Below, in pieces: positions 1 through 11,737 of a stretch of DNA of 64,000 bases (position 1 is the first letter of the stretch; the number at the start of each line of letters is the position of its first letter). The notes under the pieces were generated by a model that was not told where the DNA came from, did not search any database, and saw only the letters and a program-made list of their open reading frames with translations. Source of the stretch: Cycas panzhihuaensis (Eukaryota > Cycadophyta); NCBI GenBank assembly GCA_023213395.1, contig CM041465.1:189107741-189171740 (forward strand), written 5' to 3'. A program made the position numbers and the translations under genes.

Positions 1-146
1 CCATGTCGTCTGGTCGGTCGCGCTGGCTGTCGACATCCGATCTCCCTCTGTATGCCCCTAAAGTTGGGTGGCGCTCCACTGCGTAAGTAAATGGCTCTGG
101 TTTCGTACGAGAGCCGATGAAAATGAATCCATTTTCCAGTCGATTT

Positions 147-157
147 CCTTATATAGG
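147..157 (-). promoter_or_regulatory. TATA box of the antisense cargo gene (element L copy)
   Basis: On the minus strand this reads CCTATATAAGG. The identical 11-mer occurs at 27252-27262 in element C, upstream of the PMD-type gene. Transcription would run leftward out of the window, so the gene itself cannot be seen here. Retention in two separated copies supports a real promoter element. Confidence 0.55.
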
Positions 158-674
158 CGGGGCCCCCAACGGGCACCTCCTCCATTTTTGGTCTCGCGAA
201 AGTCGTTGGGACTGTCTCGTGCTCTGATTACCTTTGCCTTCTAGCCCTGTCGTCAAATGTGCTTTATTGATGCCCTTTATGCCCTCCCCTGCAAGGGCAT
301 TTATGGTGCATCATTATCGCACTTTTTGCTAGGGCCCTTTTGCATCGTTTTACGCACTACTCCCGTGCCTGCCCGAGTTTATACTCGTTTGGCTCGTTTC
401 GCCGCCCTAGACTCATTTCTGTAGTCCTTTCTTACTCTTGGAGTCCCTAAAAGGAATGCCCCCCCACTTGGGGGCATGTTTCGCTTTCTAAGGCCACCTT
501 TTGGCGCTCCAAGAGGCTTTTTCCCTTCCGACCACTCTCTGCCGGTGATCGGATTATCTGCTCTCGCCCTGGGTTACCTCATTGCTAGGTCCTCCTACCC
601 TTCACGGCCATTTTCTGCTTGCTTGTTGAGCGTTGCTTTCATCACCCATCGATTGCTTGGATTTTGTGTCATCG

Positions 675-1097
675 ATGTCTGTCTACATCTTTACCGACGG
701 CGGAAGCCGCAGTAACCCTGGACCTTCTGCCGCTGCATGGATCCTCCGCAGCCCTTCTGGACATGATCTCCTCCGCTCTAGGATCTTCTTCCCAGAGGCT
801 ACCAACAACGAAGCTGAGTATGCATCCGTTATTGAAGCCCTCACTGATGTTCTCCGTTTCCATCATGGACCCATTGTTTTACTTTGTGACTCTCAAGTTG
901 TGGTGTCTCATCTCACCCAGGTTTACCAGGTGCGATGCCCTCACTTGAGGACTCTTGCTTCTACTGTCAGATCCCTCCTGGCCCGCTTTTCTTTTGTTGA
1001 TATCTAGAATATCCCTCGGGCCCTCAACGCTGAGGCAGATAGCCTCGTTTGGCTCACCCTTGAGCACCGCCTCTCCCTTCTTGCTGACCGTCCCTGA
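675..1097 (+). pseudogene. Archaeal-type RNase H of element L, one internal stop
   Basis: A 140-codon reading frame from ATG 675 to TGA 1095-1097, interrupted by TAG at 1005-1007 (a CAG-to-TAG change, judged from the C copy, which has Gln here). The type I RNase H signature is clear: TDGGSRSNPG near the N terminus with the first catalytic Asp, NNEAEY with the catalytic Glu, LCDSQVVV with the next Asp, and PRALNAEAD with the last Asp near the C terminus. This pattern fits archaeal-type RNase HI, not the RNase H fused to Ty3 reverse transcriptases. It would degrade the RNA of RNA/DNA hybrids during reverse transcription. It lies about 400 bp before the 3' LTR, in sense orientation. The catalytic loop is better preserved here than in the C copy. 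The start is chosen because C has an ATG at the same codon. Confidence 0.85.
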
Positions 1098-1493
1098 GGT
1101 TTGCCTGGCCTTCCCATCGCCCAAGCCCCAGGTCATCTGTCGCTTTGCTTCGCGATCCGTTCGCACCTCCGAAACTGGGTTACTAATGAGGTAAAACTAT
1201 GGTACCCGCTATTCGTTCTTTATTTAGCTATGCATGTTCCTTTACATCCTCTGTGGTGGGGGCAGCCCCCTCACCTGTCTCACTCTTCCAGTCAGTTTCC
1301 AGGTGGCTCATAGGCAGCCCCTATGTTGTCTCCACCGCCGCTTTCATATCCACGCGTACCGCCACGACACTCTCCTGCACCCTTGCCTACTGTTATGATC
1401 TTGATTGATATATCTATACACATGTGCTACTGACAGTTGTGTTGCCAGCATTCACCATCGCACCGAGCTTCGGCGAGGCTCTGCGCCGAGGCG

Positions 1494-4068
1494 TGTTTCC
1501 CAGCTTCCAGGAATGGATACGAAATCATCGACTCAGGTAAGTGCAGGTATGTCTCTTGCATTATCATCGCTTTCTTTTACTGGATGTTTGCTTGCGTATC
1601 TACATGTGTATGACTTTGTGGGCAACCTTGTAGTCGTCCACACTTATTTTTAGCCTATGATGACTATAGTAGGGGTACACTCCCAGCGAGTGTGGCACCC
1701 TGGTGACCGTATTACTTCCCGCATCGGCCCTCCTCGTTCGAGGATCCACTAGGTTTGCGTCACCTCCACCCGTGTGACGACTCATCATCGTTTGGTCAAC
1801 TTGCCACCCCACTCGAGCCCTATTTTTGCTCCTTTGGACCCGTTTCATTGGCTTGTTTGCTCCCGGGTAGGTGTTTTAGCTGTCCATTAGCCTTTTCTGT
1901 CATCTGCCCCTGGCCTAGACTGGTTGGTGGGCCCCAGTTTTGGCTCTAGGTGCGTACCGCCAGATTTTTCGCAGTACCGCCGGAATATCCGCATGGCTGA
2001 AATTCCGCAGACGACTGCTCGAGTTGTTTTTAAAAATCCACCATGGCAATTTTGCATTTATTGTGAAACTGCCACGTGGCTCGCGCTTTATTTCTCTTCC
2101 AGTTGCGCCCTAATCGCACGCTTTAGGGTTTTGCTTGAGTACTTAAGCCCTTTTTGGCTCATTTTCAAGGATCTTTTTGCTCACTTTTGGAATTGCTCTC
2201 AAGGAAATACTCTCCTGCTCTGCTCTTCTCTGTTGTCATTGAATCGACCTGCACTCTTCATACAGTGCCCATCTCTCCTTTGGCGTGGCTGAGACATTCT
2301 CCCAGCCCCTCAAACACCTTGGAGAGGGCTCCTTTGAAGTGGTTTCCAGCTGATCTTTGCCCAGGCAGTCCATAAGCGCCCCAAGTGTGTGTGTTTCGTC
2401 ACATCTCCTCAGAAAGGTGGCCTCAAACCCGCTCTACTCAGATCTGGGATGATTTATCGCCCTCTCCACGCCCTTTGGCCGAGGCAAATCCTTGCCTCCT
2501 TTTTAGGTATTCCTTGTTTTATACTTGTTTTCTTGTGATATTTATACTTCAGCCCGTCTGTTCTTGCTTGTTGCTTGAGAGTTGGTTTTCCTCCCTTTTG
2601 GGGGGCTGTTATACCACTCTCCCTGTGCTTCTTGCCTGCGTTTCTTTGTCCAAGGCGTTGAGGGGTTGCATAGGTTTTGGAGAGGAGCCGGGTCGATTCT
2701 GCACCACCTTCCACGCCTCCTAAGCGGCTCTAGGCCCTCCAAACCTCCCTCTCGCCTCGTCGCCTTGGCTTACAAACAAGGGTTTGAAGGCTCCTTTGGT
2801 TGCCCAAACCGGTATTTGTCACAAGTTGCAGCGCTGATTTGGGGCCTTTTTCTCGGGTTTGGGCACCACTCATAAGTCCCAACCGCCGGTTTCTTGCTCC
2901 ACCTTTCTTCCCCGGGTCACCCGGTTTGCTCCTCATAGCATCCCGGTTCGCCGTGGGTACCCTTGGGTCTCTCTTTGCCCTTTTTTGCTGCCATTTTCCA
3001 GCCCTTGTCCTTGACTTTCTCCTCGCTGCCTCGTGGCTCTTGGGGGGAGGTTTGGGCACCATTTGCAGGAGGTAGGCCACTCCGAGGCTTACCCGGTCAT
3101 TTACTTTCACTTTGGTCACTTTCTTTTGATACTTTCATCGTTGGATTAGCACTAACGCATGTATATTCAGATTCTCGTTTATGTTATTTAGGTATATATT
3201 GTTAGAGTTTTTGTGTTGCATGTTAGCGCTTTTCCTTCGGGAAGAGAAAGAGACCGCTACTGCTTGCAGGTACTTGGGAAGCGTGGAGTGCATCACCCGT
3301 GGGCCTAGCTACCGGTAAGCACCTTCGTATGCGTTATATTTTTAGGCTACTTCATTTATTAGTTGGTGCTTCCTTTCTTTCTTGGCATCGCATTTGATTT
3401 TCTGGGGAAGGTAAAGAAGCCCCCCTCTTCCGTCCGCCGCAATATCTCGCATCCAGTATGTCGCTCGGAGTGGTTGGGTGCTCCTCAAGAAGGCTACTTC
3501 GTCTCGCACGCCTTCGGTCCAGGTGCACGTTTCATTCCCCTCCGCTACCCTTTCTTTTCCTTTTATTTCTCTTGTAGTAATTAGCACATTGAAGGATAAA
3601 AGGGGAAAATTGGTTTGGTACTTGTTTGTGATTCGTTTGTCTTGTTTCATGCATCTTTATCATTCGTAGGAAATATTGTAGAAGTCCTCCCCTCCCCTAC
3701 TTTTCCTCCTCTCTCCTTAACCACACGAGTGCCTTGCTTCCTGCATCACTCGTGTACCTGGTTAGGTTGTGTAGGCTTGCTCTTGGCCTGTCCCCATTAG
3801 GTCTTCTCTTCCCCTTCCGCCACCCAAGGGTGGAGGGTCCTATTCCTGTGTCAACCTGTGTTTGCCCCTCGCACCTTCACCCCTTATTCGAAGTGGTGAA
3901 GGGTCACCCGATAGTAGCCATACTCCATTGCAGATCCCGAACTCGGCCTCACAAGACGGGCGCTCTGCGTGGTAGTTACCCATCTTTTAGGTCCCACCTT
4001 CTATCATTCTACCACTCACTCTCCCTTACACCTATCGGTTAGGTAGTTATCCTGTAGCAGCGCGTCCA
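1494..4068 (+). repeat. 3' LTR of element L (2,575 bp)
   Basis: It starts TGTTTCCCAGCTTCC and ends GCGCGTCCA. Both termini match the LTRs of element C. The flank after it is GATGT (4069-4073); the partner target duplication is outside the window. The preceding bases (about 1483-1493) are a purine-rich but eroded polypurine tract; C has AAGGGGGCAG at this place. Short open frames inside are not gene-like. Confidence 0.85.
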
Positions 4069-4810
4069 GATGTAAATCAAAGTTTTTCCCTGTCAAAGTT
4101 AATACTTTGATTTAAAATCAAAAATTCCTTTCATATTGATACTTTAAACCCCTCGCCTCATGTTGTATCTTACATTTCGATTAAACCCCCTCAACAGTAT
4201 ATACTTTATTTTTAAGGAAATTCCTTCCCCCCCTTCACATTATATTTTATTTTTTAACTATCCCTTCCCTTAGATTTTTTTTATTTTAACAAACTTTACA
4301 ACTTTTCTTATAATACTTTGATAAATTAACTCAATACGCCCTTTATTTTTAATATACAAATATTGTTTACAAAATCCTATGCTCTTAAGTCTGCCTTCTA
4401 TAAGATATATATAAATCTTTTTTACCATTCTTTAAAACATGTTAATGAGTAAATTTAACCATTTTTTCCTAAGTAAATCTAATTAATCCCTCACAATTAT
4501 ATCTTTTATTTTTTTCTTTTAACACCTAATCTATAAGATTCAAACTAATTTTTTTAAAAAAAATTATACAATTTTGTTTATAAAAAGGGGAAACAGTTTT
4601 TTTTTCTAAAGGGATTTTTTCTAAGAGGGATTATTTTTTTTCAAAAGAAAACCTTTTTTCAAATATTACTACTTAATTGTTGTCTATTTCTGTATAAAAA
4701 CCTATGATTTTTTTTAATGAAGATGTCTTTGTAAAGATTAGTATTTTTTGAGTAGTTATTAGGTCACCTTCATAATTTTTAATCTTTAAATACATCTCAA
4801 CATTCCTAAT
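4069..4810. other. AT-rich stretch without a recognisable gene
   Basis: Poly-T-rich and C-run-rich sequence with no supported coding region. It contains a short inverted repeat (AAATCAAAGT near 4075 and ACTTTGATTT near 4111). It does not resemble the LTR at 9117-9814, so the expected 5' LTR and primer site of copia I are missing or unrecognisable here. Confidence 0.5.
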
Positions 4811-5515
4811 ATGGCATTAATACTAGGGGCAGTTACCTATGTTCCAAATCCAATGTTAACCGGCTCAAACTATGCTGACTGGAGGAATCACATATCCCAT
4901 CAACTTAAACAGCAAAAAGTATGGCGATATGTAACAGGTGAATTTCAAAAACTAAAAGCTGGTGCTACTGAGAATCTTATGGTATATCTGATGAACTCAG
5001 ATGCTGCGTTAGGCACCATATTAAATTCTCTTTCACCGAAAATCAATCGGTAATTTTCTGAAAAAGATGACTTAACTACTATCTAGAAAACCTTGGAAGA
5101 AAAATATGACAAGGTTGATACACATCAAGTAGCAATCCTAGAAGAGCAACTATATAATCTTACCTTTGATGACTTTATAAATGTTAAGGATTTCTTAACA
5201 AAAATTCAATCAATCAATAAAGATTTAGACAATTGTATTAAATCAAAAACCAAGGAAGGTGATATAGAAAAAATAACTATGCATGTCAAAGACGACAACA
5301 CTCTCGTACGTCTTACAGTCAATAAATTACCAAAACACTTTAATCTTTACCAAGCTTCCAGACAATAAGCTGGCAATCCACCCATCACATTCAATCAGCT
5401 GACAAATTAGCTAATTGAACATCAAATAATGTTAATCATAACCGGTGCAATAAAAGATCAATCACAGGCTTTGTGTTCTAAAACTAAGCCACAATTTAAA
5501 CACAAACAACAATAA
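4811..5515 (+). pseudogene. Copia gag of element I
   Basis: Starts at ATG 4811 (MALILGAVTYVPNPMLTGSN). The LTGSNYADWR motif followed by a helical region is typical of copia gag N termini (UBN2/DUF4219-like). Stops occur at 5051-5053, shortly after, and at 5366-5368, but the frame continues in phase through them. The nucleocapsid zinc knuckle that should end gag lies at 5676-5717 in a different phase, so at least one indel separates the two parts. In life it would form the virus-like particle. Confidence 0.75.
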
Positions 5516-5669
5516 TAACTTTCACAATAATAATTAAAAGTACCAGAAACCTCATCGAGGTTCACCTTCTAATACACACAATAATGTTAAATATTCTAGT
5601 CTACCTAAAAACTAGAATACTTCCAATTAATACGTTTCTAACAGAAACAATGCATCTTCTTCTTAGAAC

Positions 5670-8600
5670 TCTAGTTGTGCCTACTGTCATGAAAGAGGCC
5701 ATACTATTGATATCTATAGAAGTAGAATAGCCTTGGAAGCATGGAAAACTTCAAAGGGACTGAAAAATAAACAACAATCCCATCCTCAACCTCATTTCCA
5801 ATTAAACTATCAATCATGATCACAAAATCATCAATTTCATAACCGTTCCTTGGCAGTAACAACTTCTGCGTTTGTTGCTCCTTCCAATCAACCACTGTAA
5901 TGGATCATTGACTCTGGTATGTCCCATCACATGAATGGACACCAGAAAAACTTATCCACCTATCAATCCAAAACGAACTCTGAAGAAGAAATTTCGTTTA
6001 GTAGTGGTAATCAACTCAAAGGTAAAGGATTTGGTGACGTTATCCTGAAGGATGGTTCAATCAAGGATGTTTTTTACGTACCTGGTTTGTTACCAAACCT
6101 TCTCTTAGTATATCAAATTTACTAAAAAGACCTTGTAGTCAAATTCTAAAAAAATAAATTTGTCATTAAAGATCCATTACACAAGTTCAAACGTATTGCT
6201 TCAGGACCTGTTGATCATAATACAAGTCTCTATAGCATGACTAGTTTTCAAAATAATAAATCAAAGTCATTTAGTGCCTTTGTTGTAAAATCTGACTCTG
6301 TCAGTAAACTTTGGCATGCAAGATTTGGCCATACTAGTTATGACAAATTGCAATATTTAATTAAGCATGAAATGATTCATGGTTTACCACCATTAAACAC
6401 TGTTTATGGTGTTTGTGAAGCCTGTGTGACAGACAAACATCACATGGATCCATTTCCACACAAAACTCAATTCTGAGCTACTGTTCCACTAGAACTTGTC
6501 CACTCTGATATATGTGGACCTTTTCATACTCCATCATATTCAGGATCTCGTTATTTCATTACATTCATTGATGATTATTGAAGAAAATGTTAGGTTTATA
6601 TGCTCAAAATACACAGTCAAGTATTTGACATTTTTGTTGAATATAAAACATTAGTAGAAAATCAATCCAATTCAAAAATCAAAATATTCTGATCTGATAA
6701 TGCTAAGGAATATTTAAGTAAAAATTTCATCTCCCTCTGTAAAATAAATAGAATTAAATTCCAACATTCAGTTGCATATACACCTCAACAAAACGGTATT
6801 GTAGAACACAAAAACTGTACTCTTGTTGAAATGACTCGTTGCATGTTACATGCAAAGAATCTCGATTTAAAATTATGGGCAGAAGCAATTAACTGCTCTA
6901 ATTACTTATTAAATCATTTACCCAGTAAAAGTCTACAAAATGTCACTCTAGAACAAAAATGGTCTGGAAAGAAACCATCTATTCAACACTTATGAATATT
7001 TGGTAGTATCGCCTGGGGAGATATTTCTCATGAAAAACGTAAAAAGCTAGATAAAAAAAGTCAAAAATATACCTTCATTAGCTACAGTGAAGAAAGTAAA
7101 GCATATAGACTTTTAGATCCAGTCGCGCATAATATTTCTATTTTGCGTGATGTCGTATTTGATGAAGAAGGATCTACTTCAACATCTACTTATGTAGAAA
7201 TCCCTATTGAAGACTTATTAACCAACACTCGTTCGGTTGATAATTCTAAAAAATAAGTTAATCCAGACATCATAGATTCTTTATCAACTCAAGTCCAAAA
7301 TTGGACCTTATCAGAACCAACTGATATAGATTCTTCTCTTCAACCTAGTACATCGAATCAACCCACAACCTCAGATTCAGTTACTCATAAGCAACCAACT
7401 TGGGCAACCAAAATGCTTGCTGATGCTAGATCTAATGTAGGTAATCCTACTGATACTAGGCACACACGTGTGCAAAAACTTTATGCAAATTTTAGTTTAG
7501 TAGCAAAAATAATAGAAAATAATAATCCCAAAACCTTTAAACAAGCCAGCAACAATCCTGTTTGGTAAAATGCTATGCAGATCGAGTTTGCTGCCTTAAT
7601 TAAAAATTCTACCTGGGATCTCGTTCCACTTCCACCTGGAAAAAATGTAGTTGACTGTAAATGGGTTTATAGAACTAAATATAATTCAATAGGTGCAGTG
7701 GAAAAATATAAAGCTCGTCTTGTTGCCAAAGGATTTTTCCAAATAGATGGCCTTGACTATAATGAAACTTTTGCACTTGTTGCAAAAATGAATACAATTA
7801 AGACCATCATTGCTTTTGCAGCCAAATTTAGTTAGGAAATCCACCAAATAGATGTTAAGAGTGCCTTCTTGAATGGTGATCTCAAAGAAGAGATATACAT
7901 GTCACAGCCACTTGGATTCATTGAAAATCCTAATTTAGTCTGTAAACTAAAAAAATTCATTTATGGTTTAAAATAAGCTCCTCGAGCCTAGTATACTAAA
8001 GTTGATGATTACTTAATACACATTGGATACACTAGATATATTAGTTATCCAAATCTCTACTTTAAACGTGAAGATGAAAATCTAACCATTCTAATTCTTT
8101 ATGTTGATGGCATTATTATCACTAGATCATCAACTCACAATATTCATCATCTCAAATCAACTTTAATGAACAAATTTGAAATGATAGATTTAGGACTATT
8201 ACATTATTTTCTAGGTTTACAAATTTATCAAAATCAATCAAATATATTACTATCTAAACCTAAGTACATTCTTGATTTACTCTAGAGGTTTAACATGGAA
8301 AATGCTAAACCTGTAACCAATCCTTTACAATCAGGAGTTAAACTAACTACTGATTGTTCAACTCTATTATGTGATCCAACTCCTTATAGATAACTTATTG
8401 GTAGTCAAATTTATCTTACACACACCTGCCCTGACATTTCTTATACTGTTGCTTTATGTTCTAGATACATGTAACAACCACATGAATCTCACTGGAAAGC
8501 AGCTAAACCAATCTTACGTTATCTAAAGAATATTGTGTTTCATGGTTTAATTTATAACTTTTGTAATAAACTATTAACATTAACTGGATATACTGACTCT

Positions 8601-9068
8601 GATTAGGTAGGTGATTCAAGTGATCGTAAATCTACTTCTAGTTATGTATTTTTTATTGACTCATCACCTATTACTTGGTCAAGTAAAAAAGTGCACGCAC
8701 TGGTATTATCAACAACTGAAGCTAAATATCGAGTATTAGTCGAAGCTAGTAAAGAAGCACTTTGGCTAAAATCATTACTCAATGAAATTGGTCTGACTCT
8801 AAACTCTTTAATTGAAATTAAAGTTGATAATCAAGGTGCAATTGCTATTGCTTCTAATCCTGTTTCACATGCTAGAACTAAAAATATAGAATTACATCAA
8901 TATTTTATATGTAATTTAGTTTCTGATAATATTATTTATTTGTCTTATTATCCAACAGATTTACAGATTGCCGATATACTTACAAAGTCTCTAACTAAAG
9001 TGAAGTATTTACATCTCAGAGATTTATTAGAGATAAGAGAAGTCTCTATCAAAGGGGGATCATCATGA
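5670..9068 (+). pseudogene. Copia pol of element I (PR-INT-RT-RH), single frame with many stops
   Basis: One phase runs from the zinc knuckle to the RNase H end. Landmarks are knuckle CAYCHERGH (5676, last Cys replaced by Tyr), protease WIIDSG (5901-5918), integrase pre-domain KLWHARFGH (near 6307), integrase core VHSDICG (near 6498), SDNAKEY (near 6694) and NGIVEH (near 6793), reverse transcriptase start near 7575 with [10 protein letters not shown] (near 7851), catalytic box YVDG (near 8100) and RNase H LSTTEAKY (near 8707). The catalytic box is normally YVDD, so the second Asp is lost. Roughly 15-20 in-frame stops occur, mostly TAA or TAG at positions where Gln or Trp is expected. Long blocks without frameshift suggest decay by point mutation. 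Confidence 0.85.
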
Positions 9069-9107
9069 TGAAGATCTTCTTTTCTTTCCAGTATAAAAGT
9101 TTACATT

Positions 9108-9116
9108 AAAGGGGGA
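9108..9116 (+). other. Polypurine tract of element I
   Basis: AAAGGGGGA directly before the LTR start TGTTAGATTG at 9117. A second AAAGGGGGA sits at about 9052-9060, just before the end of the RNase H frame, so the plus-strand primer motif is doubled with about 56 bp spacing. Purine tracts here prime plus-strand synthesis in LTR retrotransposons. Confidence 0.7.
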
Positions 9117-9814
9117 TGTTAGATTGTATAATGTAAACTTATGTAATTATTTATATCACATGTCTAAATTAAAAATTAAGTCATTGTAATATTTTTATCT
9201 TAGGTATATTTAATTAAACTTGTGGAAGGTCATTGAATTTGCGAAATCGCATTTCAACGAACCTCCTTAGTACTTAACCTCCTAAATTCCTGGAACAGGT
9301 CAGCCAGGAATTTAGGAGGGTTGTCCTAATACCAAAAGGTTGGTCTGTTTTACAGGTAGTTTCTTTACATGGTTTTATGTTCTATATTTTCATTAATAAA
9401 ATTAGATAACTTAGGAGGTGGTTTTTTAATTCCCCAGAAGGGGTTTTTCCACCTGTCAATCTGTGTGTATGTGCAGTGTCATTTATGCCTATAATTGCTT
9501 TACTGTGATCCTATCATTGCTTTATTGTAATCCTATTAATGATATTATTCATATGCCTATTCTCCTTCAGGGATTAAACTTATGCATACTACTTAGCATA
9601 AACCTAAGGTGTGAGGAGAGGCCACTTATTACAAGTCTTGAATCCATAAGGAAAAATTCTATAAAAACTAGGGTGGGGTATAGATTCATTCAAAAGAGAG
9701 AGGAGCATATAACTTACATTTGGGTGTGTGTGTTGATCCCCTTTTTTTGTCAGCCTTAAGCTTTGCTAAAAGAAACAAAACAAATAAAACATAACCATAG
9801 ACTAATGCCTAACA
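9117..9814 (+). repeat. 3' LTR of copia element I (698 bp)
   Basis: Begins TGTTAG and ends CCTAACA, giving the short terminal inverted repeat usual for copia. A TATA-like TCTATAAAAACTAGGG near 9658 could be the LTR promoter. The end at 9814 is inferred from the terminal motif, because no second LTR copy exists for comparison. A perfect 16-bp hairpin lies inside at 9278-9319. Confidence 0.65.
9278..9319. repeat. Perfect 16-bp inverted repeat (hairpin) in the copia LTR
   Basis: Left arm CCTCCTAAATTCCTGG (9278-9293) and right arm CCAGGAATTTAGGAGG (9304-9319) are exact reverse complements around a 10-base loop (9294-9303). No poly-T follows, so a bacterial-type terminator reading does not apply. 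Function unknown. Confidence 0.8.
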
Positions 9815-10014
9815 CACATGTATATATTGCATGGCCCTTAGTTTAGCATCCTAACTTAGAATATTCACATAACCCCCTTGAAAATATGTTCAAGAAGCAT
9901 ATGGATGCCTAAGTTGGTATTGCTAGAATCATCTACCCTCTTAGGCCTTCATACCTTAGGCCCTATGCATGAACTAAGATAGTAGTGTTCTTACCCCATC
10001 ACCCTTTAGGGCAT
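9815..10014. other. Unassigned stretch between elements I and A
   Basis: About 200 bp with no convincing homology to the other elements in the window. It separates the copia LTR from an out-of-order fragment of the Tat-like family. No coding region is supported. Confidence 0.4.
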
Positions 10015-10257
10015 TTCAGATAACACACTATACTCTTAAATCATCTTCATGGGATATAATAGCCCCAATTGACTCACTTATGGATGATGCATATAAAATA
10101 AAAGGTTTTTTAAATAATGGGGGAGCTAATATAGGGTTAGAAACTAGGCCTTATTTAAGCTCTTTGAAGGCAGCTTGAGTATTTGATATCCAAATGAAAG
10201 GGGAGTCCTTTTAAAGGAGGTTTGTTAAGGGTTTAGTGTTTATGGTAAAGTTTGTTA
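10015..10257 (-). pseudogene. Out-of-order RNase H-region fragment of the Tat-like family
   Basis: Closely resembles 11912-12150 (shared words such as CCCCAATTGA and GGATGATG) and matches the native RNase H region of element C around 32090-32370. In a collinear minus-strand copy this segment should lie to the right of the integrase piece, yet it lies to its left. It is either a local duplication within A or a remnant of another copy. No intact frame. Confidence 0.6.
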
Positions 10258-11075
10258 CATAATTCATCTAACTTCTTGTTATAGAATATGGTTCCATTAT
10301 CTATAATCAAGACATTTGGGACCCTAAATAATAAGTAATTTATTGGAAGATAAATATGGCAAGTGTTACATGCCATATAAAACTACCCACTTAGTAATCT
10401 ATATTGTTGTAGCTAAGATAAACTTATACTATAAAGAAAATAGAGGTGTAATAGTCCCAATTAAGACAAAACCCTATTGTGAAAAAGGCCAAAGGGAAAT
10501 AATAATGTGTAGAGCCTTAAAAGGTTAGTGTACAATGTTCAAATACTCTTAGCAGCTCTCACATTTTTAAACATAGGTATGGGTATCATTAAATAAGGTA
10601 GGCTAGAAAAAACCCATTTGCAAGATTTTTTGAGCCCTTGATTATCTATCAAAATGCCCTTTATAGTTTTTATTATGGTAAGTATAAAGAATCCAACATG
10701 TTTCTTCAGGGATGGTGCACTTAAGAAGAACCCCTTCAAATGATATTTTATAGAGTGTCATGAATAAGAAAATATTATTAAGTTATGGTCCTTATATATT
10801 GCTTCACCTTATCACTTATATCCTTAATATATACTTGGTGGACTATATACTGTATAATGTTACTTTACCATTTATCATTGATTGACTTTCAGCCTTTAAT
10901 TTTCCTTAGGGCCATAATGTCCTCATCAAGTAAGGAATCATCTATAAGAGTATTCATTAGGTTAGGGAGGGGTACATTATCCAACTATTGTGCTACAACC
11001 ATCCTTGAATTTTTTGTTAATAATCTATAGGTTATACTCTTATAGGAGGATATGTTAATCCTCTACTCATTCCAT
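10258..11075 (-). pseudogene. Integrase and RNase H linker of element A
   Basis: Collinear with 31120-31975 of element C. Shared landmarks include the region around the second integrase Asp (AGTTCCATTGTC in C, GGTTCCATTATC here near 10291) and the linker before the integrase zinc domain. The frame is destroyed by stops. It ends at the copia solo LTR insertion at 11076. Confidence 0.65.
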
Positions 11076-11737
11076 TGTTGAGAAAACTAGGTCTAAATAA
11101 TTAGAAACTACCTCCAAGATCTAAACTATTTTACAATTAGTTATAAGAATTAAAACTAAAATTTAATATGGAAGTTCTTAAACTAGAGATAATACAATAA
11201 ATAAATCAGAAAGATAAAGCATCACATATACACTAGTTATAACATGGTAAAACCCTAGTAGTATGATAGGGAAACATTTACACAGGAAAGGTATCAATCT
11301 TTATTATCCAAGAATAGAGAAATGTATATAATCTATAGTAGAATGCTCACAATAGTAACAACCAGCTGCCTCTACTCAATACAATATATCTACTACATCA
11401 AATACTATCAATATAATAAAAAAATCACTCTAAATTGGGTTATATGAGAAATTCATACAAGGCATAAATCTTAACTATTAAATTTAGGGCATTTTTAATG
11501 AATGACCCTAATTCTCTTTATAATTTTATATGTTTTATAGTGCTAACTTTTTGGGTTGGGGGCTACTGCCCTAGAATCCCCACTTATGAGGGGGGGGGGT
11601 TCAGACCCCCCCACACTCCCCAACTAAGCAAGGCTCCTACCCCCCTTAGATTCCCCTACGAAAGTTAAGGGGGAAAACCACACTACCAACCTATTAAAAT
11701 TTTTGCCTCTAAAACATTGTTGTCATATTATCTAACA
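11076..11737 (-). repeat. Copia-type solo LTR inserted in element A (662 bp)
   Basis: Starts TGTTGAG and ends TCTAACA on the plus strand, so on the minus strand it begins TGTTAGA as other copia LTRs here do. It has a G/C-run block (near 11560-11660, including a run of ten G at 11590-11599) like the LTR of copia G near 42430-42530, which supports minus orientation. Element A homology stops at 11075 and resumes at about 11738. Flanking 5-mers TCCAT and CACAT agree at only three of five positions, so the target duplication is eroded or the ends are a few bases off. Confidence 0.6.

Larger units (their letters stand above)
1..4068 (+). mobile_element. Element L: 3' end of a Tat-like Ty3/gypsy retrotransposon
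   Basis: The whole stretch is homologous, in reverse orientation, to 23206-27430 of element C. In element order it holds the 5' flank of the antisense PMD gene (here pointing out of the window), an archaeal-type RNase H, a degraded polypurine tract and a 3' LTR. Homology already runs at base 1, so the rest of the element lies upstream of the window. The LTR is followed by AT-rich DNA with no primer binding site, which marks it as the 3' LTR. The base composition is GC-richer and less decayed than the sequence after 4068. Confidence 0.85.
4811..9814 (+). mobile_element. Element I: old Ty1/copia retrotransposon, 5' LTR not found
   Basis: Domain order gag, zinc knuckle, protease, integrase, reverse transcriptase, RNase H is that of Ty1/copia. 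The 3' side is complete with polypurine tract and LTR. No 5' LTR or Met primer site was found upstream of gag. Many in-frame stops make it non-autonomous. Confidence 0.85.

Noticed and set aside
9278-9319. Rho-independent terminator
   Set aside because: No T-run follows the hairpin and the context is a plant retrotransposon LTR.
11590-11620. G10 then C-run as a functional switch
   Set aside because: Such G/C blocks recur in the related copia LTR at 42430-42530 and look like ordinary LTR sequence; nothing further supports a function.
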